Made by a program: the position numbers and the translations under genes. A stretch of DNA of 39,190 nucleotides from an uncultured Phocaeicola sp. (GTDB taxonomy: Bacteria > Bacteroidota > Bacteroidia > Bacteroidales > Bacteroidaceae), in assembly GCA_944320135.1 (NCBI GenBank), contig CALUGI010000029.1:1-39190 (forward strand). Direction: 5' to 3'. Of the stretch, positions 34,272-39,190 are shown piece after piece. Numbering within the stretch: position 1 is the first letter of the stretch; every line of letters begins with the position of its first letter. A model generated the notes under the pieces. It had not been told where the DNA came from, did no database searches, and worked only from the letters and a program-made list of their open reading frames with translations.

Positions 34272-35383
34272 AAGACGAAGAACTTCTTTGCACGCTGGTG
34301 CTGGCCCGCACTCCCGGAATCGGACCGATAAGCGCGCACAACCTGCTCAACGCAGCCGGGAGCGCCGCCAACATCATACGCCATGCCAAAGAACTGACAA
34401 AAGACATCCCCGGATTCACGCTGAAGCAAGCAGAGTCGATGAACGACCCAAATGTCGTCCGCCTCTGCGAAGCGGAACTGCTGTTTGCCGAGAAAAACGG
34501 CATCAAATGCCTCATACCTTCCGGCGAGGATTATCCTTCCCGCCTGAGAGAATGCCCCGATGCGCCTATGGTACTTTTCTATAAAGGGAATGCAGACCTG
34601 AACAGCCTGCATATTATCAGCATAGTAGGCACGAGAAACGCCACGGACTACGGGAAAGGCATCTGCGGCGATTTTCTGGAGGAGTTGAAAGCACTGATTC
34701 CCGATGCGGTCATCGTCAGCGGACTGGCATACGGCATCGATATCCACGCACACCGCGCCGCACTCAGAAACGGACTGCCTACTGTGGGCGTACTGGCACA
34801 CGGGCTTGACCGCATCTATCCGCCTGCTCATCGGAACACTGCGGTAGAAATGATTTCCTGCGGAGGACTGCTTACCGAATTTCCGAGCGGAACAAATCCT
34901 GACCGACAGAACTTTGTCAAACGCAACCGCATCGTAGCCGGCATAAGCGATGCGACGATTGTCGTCGAATCGGCCCTCAAAGGCGGTTCGCTCATCACGG
35001 CAGACATCGCCGGAAGCTATCAGCGGGATTGCTTCGCCTTTCCGGGACGCATCAACGACACTTATTCCGCCGGATGCAACGAACTCGTCCGGCAAAACAA
35101 AGCAATGCTGCTGCAAAACGCGGAAGAATTTGTCAAAGCCATGTGTTGGGATGCGAAAAACAAAAAGCCAACAACGATACAGCGCCAGCTCTTTCCCGAC
35201 TTATCTCCCGATGAAGAACTTGTGGTCAGCCTGTTGCGCAAACAACCGGACGGACAGCAAATCAATTCGTTGGTAGTGGAAAGCAACATTGCCATCAACC
35301 GTCTGACGGGCATTCTCTTTGAACTTGAAATGAAAGGAGTAATCCGTGCGCTGGCGGGAGGCATGTACAAACTGATTGGCTGA
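34268..35383 (+). CDS. dprA: DNA-processing protein DprA
   Basis: Cytoplasmic protein that binds incoming single-stranded DNA and loads RecA during natural transformation, 371 aa. The ATG at 34268 overlaps the thioesterase stop and begins MKDEELLCTLVLARTPGIG, the N-terminal helix-hairpin-helix/SAM region; the longer frame runs back into the thioesterase gene. The Rossmann-like core shows IVGTRNATDYGK, VSGLAYGIDIHAH, VLAHGLDRIYPPAH, TEFPSGTNPDRQNFVKRNRI and VVESALKGGSLITA. The C-terminal winged helix (about 310-371) ends VIRALAGGMYKLIG. All parts are complete. With the ComEA-like HhH protein at 2262-3176 it hints at DNA-uptake capacity, but no other competence genes are in the window. Confidence 0.95.
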   Translation: MKDEELLCTLVLARTPGIGPISAHNLLNAAGSAANIIRHAKELTKDIPGFTLKQAESMNDPNVVRLCEAELLFAEKNGIKCLIPSGEDYPSRLRECPDAPMVLFYKGNADLNSLHIISIVGTRNATDYGKGICGDFLEELKALIPDAVIVSGLAYGIDIHAHRAALRNGLPTVGVLAHGLDRIYPPAHRNTAVEMISCGGLLTEFPSGTNPDRQNFVKRNRIVAGISDATIVVESALKGGSLITADIAGSYQRDCFAFPGRINDTYSAGCNELVRQNKAMLLQNAEEFVKAMCWDAKNKKPTTIQRQLFPDLSPDEELVVSLLRKQPDGQQINSLVVESNIAINRLTGILFELEMKGVIRALAGGMYKLIG

Positions 35384-35471
35384 ACGCTTTTTCTTGGGAA
35401 TGCGTGCAGCAAACCGACAATTCGCCGCCGTCGTTCCGCAAAATTCCGCCGCATTTTCCTCGAAACTTCCC

Positions 35472-35489
35472 CGCCTTTTCATAAAGGCG
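35472..35489. other. Short hairpin in the dprA-frdB gap
   Basis: CGCCTTT (35472-35478) and AAAGGCG (35483-35489) pair across a 4-base loop, about 90 bases after dprA. No T tract follows on either strand, so it is only a weak candidate for the dprA transcript end. The rest of 35384-35511 holds nothing I recognise. Confidence 0.3.
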
Positions 35490-35511
35490 CGGGCACGAAA
35501 AGTAAAGACAT

Positions 35512-35576
35512 AAAAAATGGGAGAACGCTTTCTCCCAACCTTGTTAACCTTAAATCTAATACTATGAAAAAAATCA
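35512..35576 (-). ncRNA. Candidate short RNA with own promoter box and terminator
   Basis: Downstream of a perfect -7 box (35589-35582) the minus strand runs for about 65 bases and ends in a clear intrinsic terminator: TGGGAGAA, loop AGCG, TTCTCCCA, then TTTTTT (35537-35512). In between lies ATTAGATTTAAGGTTAAC. No long open frame fits inside the span. It could be a small regulatory RNA or an attenuated leader whose gene is lost. A minus-strand frame of 132 codons passes through but is mostly antisense to dprA. Read on plus, the same region holds a five-codon ATG frame (MKKIT), of no evident meaning. Confidence 0.42.
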
Positions 35577-35581
35577 CATGA

Positions 35582-35589
35582 CAAATATA
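35582..35589 (-). promoter_or_regulatory. Bacteroides-type -7 box in the dprA-frdB gap
   Basis: The minus strand reads TATATTTG, the same octamer as the boxes before the symporter and secDF genes. The only thing downstream of it is the short hairpin-ended transcript, then the 3' end of dprA in antisense. Confidence 0.45.
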
Positions 35590-35652
35590 CGGAGTGCAAT
35601 TGACATATACAACTCTGTCCACTTTTTCTGCCATATATTTAATATTATTTCA

Positions 35653-35705
35653 CAAAAAGAAGCCGCTCCACGGATAAAGCCTTGCAAGGCTTTCCGCAGA
35701 GCGGC
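35653..35705 (-). terminator. Rho-independent terminator of the frd operon
   Basis: On the minus strand GCCGCTC pairs with GAGCGGC, enclosing an inner perfect stem AAAGCCTTGCAAGGCTTT, followed by TTCTTTTTG. It lies 31 bases after the frdB stop. Confidence 0.82.
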
Positions 35706-35735
35706 ACCATTATTTATCAAATAAAGCTACAGACT

Positions 35736-36491
35736 TTAGTCTTTCAGTTTGGCCTTGATAAAGTCGCGGTTCAAGCGAGCGATATTGCTGATTGAAACGT
35801 TCTTCGGACATTCAGCTTCACATGCACGAGTGTTCGTGCAGTTTCCGAAGCCCAACTCATCCATTTTGGAAATCATAGCTTTTGCACGGCGCAAAGCCTC
35901 CGGCTTTCCTTGCGGGAGCAGGTTCAGCTGGCTCACCTTTGCAGATACGAACAGCATAGCGGAACCGTTCTTGCAGGCCGCCACGCAAGCTCCGCAACCG
36001 ATGCACGAAGCGGCATCCATCGCCTCGTCTGCTACAGACTTCGGAATGAGGATGGCATTCGCGTCCTGAGGAGCGCCCGTGCGGATGCTGATAAATCCGC
36101 CCGCCTGCATAATTTTGTCGTATGCCGAACGGTCTACCATCAAGTCCTTGATAACCGGGAATCCGGCTGAACGCCACGGCTCGACAGTAATCACATCACC
36201 GTCGTTGAAACGGCGCATATAGAGCTGGCAAGTGGTTGCACCCGTAGCCGGTCCGTGCGGATGTCCGTTAATATACAGAGAACACATGCCGCAGATACCT
36301 TCACGGCAGTCGTGGTCGAACACTACCGGTTCCTTGCCTTCTTCAATCAGCTGTTCGTTCAAGATATCCAGCATTTCCAGGAACGAAGTGTCGCCCGGAA
36401 TATCCTTCATCTGGAATGTATCGAAATGACCTTGTTCTTTCGGTCCGTTCTGACGCCAAATTTTCAGCGTAAATGATATATTCTTATCCAT
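35736..36491 (-). CDS. frdB: Fumarate reductase/succinate dehydrogenase iron-sulfur subunit
   Basis: A 251-aa electron-transfer subunit joining the flavoprotein FrdA to the membrane anchor FrdC, on the cytoplasmic side. The N-terminal ferredoxin domain binds [2Fe-2S] through CREGICGMC and TTCQL. The C-terminal domain binds [4Fe-4S] and [3Fe-4S] through [14 protein letters not shown] and [16 protein letters not shown]. All cysteines expected for three clusters are present. The domain pattern is that of the non-classical group shared with epsilonproteobacteria. It is the last gene of frdCAB, 36 bases after frdA, and followed by a terminator. In Bacteroides this enzyme works as fumarate reductase in anaerobic succinate and propionate formation. 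Confidence 0.95.
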   Translation of the reverse strand: MDKNISFTLKIWRQNGPKEQGHFDTFQMKDIPGDTSFLEMLDILNEQLIEEGKEPVVFDHDCREGICGMCSLYINGHPHGPATGATTCQLYMRRFNDGDVITVEPWRSAGFPVIKDLMVDRSAYDKIMQAGGFISIRTGAPQDANAILIPKSVADEAMDAASCIGCGACVAACKNGSAMLFVSAKVSQLNLLPQGKPEALRRAKAMISKMDELGFGNCTNTRACEAECPKNVSISNIARLNRDFIKAKLKD

Positions 36492-36527
36492 TTTACTTAG
36501 ATTCTTTTAATTGTTCAACTTCACTGA

Positions 36528-38513
36528 TCAGCTCTTGTAGTTACGAGTCTGAACTTTGATTGCTTCGTAAACCAGCGGTTCTTTGTAGAGAACCGGAGCT
36601 TTATCGTCTGAGCCTTGGTATTCCCAGCAAGACACGTAGAAGTAGTTGGCGTCATCACGTTTGGCTTCTCCTTCTTCTGTCTGGTATTCTTCGCGGAAGT
36701 GGCCGCCGCACGATTCGTTGCGGTTCAGCGCATCGTATGCAATCAGCTCGCCCATCGTGATGAAGTCATTCAGACGGATGGCTTTGTCCAGTTCCACGTT
36801 CATGCCTTCCTTCTTTCCGGGGATGAACAAATTCGATTCGAACTCTTTGCGGATTTCCTTCAATTTAGCCAAGGCAGTCTTCAGTCCGGCTTCCGTGCGT
36901 CCCATTCCGACATATTCCCACATGATGTGTCCCAGTTCCTTGTGGATAGAGTCAACAGAACGCTTGCCCTGAATGCCCATCAGATGGTCAATCTTAGCCT
37001 GAACGCCCTTTTCCGCTTCTTCAAACTCAGGAAGGTCTGTCGAGAAGCGAGGAACAGTAATCTGATCGGCCAGATAGTTCTGGATAGTGTACGGAAGCAC
37101 GAAATAACCGTCGGCCAGACCCTGCATCAAAGCGGAAGCTCCCAGACGGTTTGCGCCGTGGTCAGAGAAGTTGCATTCGCCGATAGCGAACAGTCCCTTG
37201 ATGGAAGTCTGCAATTCATAGTCAACCCAGATACCGCCCATCGTGTAGTGGATAGCCGGATAAATCATCATCGGATTGTAATACTTCACTCCGTTTATTT
37301 CGTTGGCCAGTTCGCCCGGATTTACATCGGTAATTTCTTCATACATGTCGAAGAGGTTGCCGTAACGCTGGCGAACTACATCGAGGCCGAGACGTTCGAT
37401 ACTTTCAGAGAAGTCGAGGAATACAGCAAGTCCTGTGTTGTTCACGCCGAAGCCGTGGTCACAACGTTCCTTGGCCGCACGTGAAGCCACGTCGCGAGGA
37501 ACCAGATTTCCGAATGCCGGATAGCGGCGTTCCAGATAATAGTCGCGGTCTTCTTCCGGAATGTCAGAGCCTTTCTTCGTGCCAGCCTGCAATGCTTTCG
37601 CATCTTCCAGCTTCTTCGGCACCCAGATGCGTCCGTCGTTGCGCAGAGACTCAGACATCAAAGTCAGTTTCGACTGCTTGTCACCGTGTACGGGGATACA
37701 AGTCGGGTGAATCTGCACGTAAGCGGGGTTAGCGAACCATGCGCCTTTACGGTAGCAGGCCATTGCAGCAGAGCAGTTACAAGCCATTGCGTTGGTAGAC
37801 AGGAAGTAAGTGTTTCCGTAACCGCCTGTAGCGATAACCACGGCATGAGCAGCAAAGCGTTCCAGTTTGCCGGTCACCAGGTTCTTGGCGATGATTCCGC
37901 GCGCGCGTCCGTCGATGATTACCACGTCTTCCATCTCATAACGGGTGTACAGCTTCACGGTGCCTGCACCTACCTGGCGGCTCAATGCAGAGTATGCGCC
38001 CAGCAGCAGCTGCTGGCCGGTCTGACCTTTTGCATAGAATGTGCGGGAAACCTGCGCGCCGCCGAAAGAACGGTTGGCCAGCAGACCTCCGTATTCGCGT
38101 GCGAACGGAACGCCCTGAGCCACGCACTGGTCGATGATATTGTTTGAGACCTCAGCCAAACGGTAAACGTTGGCTTCGCGAGCACGGTAGTCGCCGCCCT
38201 TCACGGTGTCGTAGAACAGACGATAGATGGAGTCACCGTCGTTCTGATAATTCTTGGCAGCATTGATACCTCCCTGTGCGGCGATAGAATGCGCGCGGCG
38301 CGGAGAATCTTGAATGCAGAAGTTGAACACGCGGAAGCCCATCTCGCCCAAAGAAGCGGCTGCGGATGCGCCTGCCAGACCGGTTCCTACCACGATAATG
38401 TCCAGACGGCGTTTGTTCGCCGGGTTCACCAGCTTCTGATGAGCTTTATAGTTGGTCCATTTCTCAGCTATCGGACCTTCAGGAATTTTAGAATCGATTA
38501 TTTTAGTAGCCAT
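36528..38513 (-). CDS. frdA: Fumarate reductase/succinate dehydrogenase flavoprotein subunit
   Basis: Catalytic subunit of 661 aa that reduces fumarate to succinate. The FAD-binding Rossmann motif is [16 protein letters not shown]. The His in [14 protein letters not shown] is where FAD is attached covalently in this family. Active-site parts include IHPTCIP and [18 protein letters not shown]. The C-terminal capping region ends [14 protein letters not shown]. Length matches the long FrdA form of Bacteroidetes. The ATG at 38513 begins [13 protein letters not shown]. It follows frdC by 62 bases and precedes frdB by 36 in one operon whose promoter lies beyond the right edge. Confidence 0.96.
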   Translation of the reverse strand: MATKIIDSKIPEGPIAEKWTNYKAHQKLVNPANKRRLDIIVVGTGLAGASAAASLGEMGFRVFNFCIQDSPRRAHSIAAQGGINAAKNYQNDGDSIYRLFYDTVKGGDYRAREANVYRLAEVSNNIIDQCVAQGVPFAREYGGLLANRSFGGAQVSRTFYAKGQTGQQLLLGAYSALSRQVGAGTVKLYTRYEMEDVVIIDGRARGIIAKNLVTGKLERFAAHAVVIATGGYGNTYFLSTNAMACNCSAAMACYRKGAWFANPAYVQIHPTCIPVHGDKQSKLTLMSESLRNDGRIWVPKKLEDAKALQAGTKKGSDIPEEDRDYYLERRYPAFGNLVPRDVASRAAKERCDHGFGVNNTGLAVFLDFSESIERLGLDVVRQRYGNLFDMYEEITDVNPGELANEINGVKYYNPMMIYPAIHYTMGGIWVDYELQTSIKGLFAIGECNFSDHGANRLGASALMQGLADGYFVLPYTIQNYLADQITVPRFSTDLPEFEEAEKGVQAKIDHLMGIQGKRSVDSIHKELGHIMWEYVGMGRTEAGLKTALAKLKEIRKEFESNLFIPGKKEGMNVELDKAIRLNDFITMGELIAYDALNRNESCGGHFREEYQTEEGEAKRDDANYFYVSCWEYQGSDDKAPVLYKEPLVYEAIKVQTRNYKS

Positions 38514-38575
38514 AATTGTTTGATTTTAAGTTTGCAAGTGGGTTGGTTTGAAAAACGCAGGATTCAAACTGACGC

Positions 38576-39190
38576 TTACAGATTCTTCACGAAAAATACC
38601 ACCGCTACCAGCATGAAGCCCAGCACGATGACAGTAGAGTAAATGTTAGAAATGCACTTCCAGCGGTTGATCCAGATGGTGTTGTTCCAGCCCAAAGTCT
38701 GCATCGCGCTCCAGAAACCGTGGGTCAGGTGGAACCACAGGGCGCACAGCCACACGATATAAAGGATGAAGAACACCGGATTCGAGAAAGTCTCCACAAT
38801 GTAGCCGTAACCATCCGTTGCGCTCAAACCGCCCATCAGCGGGTTGCCAATCAGTTCGGCAAACATCATGTTGTACCAGAAATTAAACAAATGAAGTGCC
38901 AAGCCCAGAATTACGACAACGCCCAGAGCGAGCATGTTTTGAGAAGCCCATTCCACCGTTTTAGGCTTTGCGCTCACCGCATAGCGCTCGTTTCCGCGCG
39001 CCGCACGGTTCATCATTGTCAGCCAGAAGGCATAGATGATGTGAATCACGAACAGAGCAGCCAATGCCAGCGTGCCCAACAGGGCATACCAGTTAGTACC
39101 CAGAAATTCACATACCATGTTATAACCTTCCGCCGAGAACAGCGCGACAAGGTTCATCAACATGTGAAATGTAAGAAACAGGACAAGGGC
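38576..39190 (-). CDS. frdC: Fumarate reductase/succinate dehydrogenase cytochrome b subunit (5' end cut by window)
   Basis: Membrane anchor of the complex, probably binding two b-type hemes and menaquinol. The frame is open to the last base of the window: before the first visible Met the sequence still reads ALVLFLTFH in frame, so the true start lies outside. 204 codons are visible, of about 220-230 expected. Five membrane segments are seen or begun. Candidate heme-ligand His residues occur in FLTFHMLMN, FVIHIIYAF, LALHLFNFWY and LWFHLTHGFW, at positions expected for the diheme type. The ATG at 39163 is an internal Met, not the start. Confidence 0.93.
   Translation of the reverse strand, partial: ALVLFLTFHMLMNLVALFSAEGYNMVCEFLGTNWYALLGTLALAALFVIHIIYAFWLTMMNRAARGNERYAVSAKPKTVEWASQNMLALGVVVILGLALHLFNFWYNMMFAELIGNPLMGGLSATDGYGYIVETFSNPVFFILYIVWLCALWFHLTHGFWSAMQTLGWNNTIWINRWKCISNIYSTVIVLGFMLVAVVFFVKNL

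Noticed and set aside
35201-35599. 132-codon minus-strand open frame over the end of dprA
   Set aside because: Mostly antisense to the conserved dprA winged-helix region; no domain. The short promoter-hairpin unit inside it is reported instead as a candidate RNA.
1-39190. CRISPR arrays, tRNA/rRNA genes, insertion sequences, prophage or attachment sites
   Set aside because: No regular spaced repeats, cloverleaf genes, transposase or integrase frames, or flanking direct repeats were seen on either strand.

Overview
The window looks like chromosome of a gut Bacteroidales bacterium (Bacteroides or Phocaeicola type). Supporting signs are the RprX/RprY two-component pair, a fused SecDF, GH92/GH130 N-glycan enzymes with a FecR-type anti-sigma factor, a fimbrillin-like lipoprotein, a non-classical fumarate reductase, a second EF-G paralog, and promoter -7 boxes of the Bacteroides form TAnnTTTG. 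I see no tRNA, rRNA, CRISPR array, insertion sequence or phage gene. Most genes lie on the minus strand; only 32541-35383 is read on plus.

Layout. 1-690: 3' part of exbB. 1206-2168: fimbrillin-like lipoprotein behind a perfect 20-bp palindrome. 2262-4545: a membrane-anchored helix-hairpin-helix protein following a sodium:neurotransmitter-type symporter. 4902-7155: rprX-rprY. 7420-9579: an EF-G2-type paralog lacking the catalytic His of canonical EF-G. 9905-20349: a host N-glycan (high-mannose) utilisation cluster read as GH92 - FecR anti-sigma - GH92 - GH92 - MFS transporter - GH130 phosphorylase. One GH92 gene and the MFS gene each carry a one-base homopolymer frameshift, and no SusC/SusD or ECF sigma gene is visible. 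20632-23640: secDF. 23885-32458: a compact eight-gene run dapB - lepB - second signal-peptidase-like gene - WbqC-like - rhomboid - rhomboid - endonuclease/exonuclease/phosphatase - M3 peptidase, with a promoter box at one end and a strong terminator at the other. 32541-35383: DUF2851 protein, thioesterase and dprA on plus. 35736-39190: frdB, frdA and partial frdC.

How they work together. The glycan cluster would trim mannose from N-glycans outside the cytoplasm (three exported GH92 enzymes), import the core disaccharide (MFS), and phosphorolyse Man-beta-1,4-GlcNAc in the cytoplasm (GH130). SecDF, the signal peptidase pair, two rhomboids and the M3 peptidase give the middle of the window a protein-export and membrane-proteolysis theme. 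FrdCAB is the terminal reductase of anaerobic succinate-forming respiration.

The strongest unusual observations are: (i) a signal-peptidase-I paralog next to an intact LepB in which both residues at the Ser/Lys dyad positions are replaced; (ii) two homopolymer frameshifts confined to the glycan cluster; (iii) a possible short minus-strand RNA with its own promoter box and terminator between dprA and frdB; (iv) a LacI-like palindrome in front of the fimbrillin-like gene. I did not find a clearly new multi-gene defence or mobile system.
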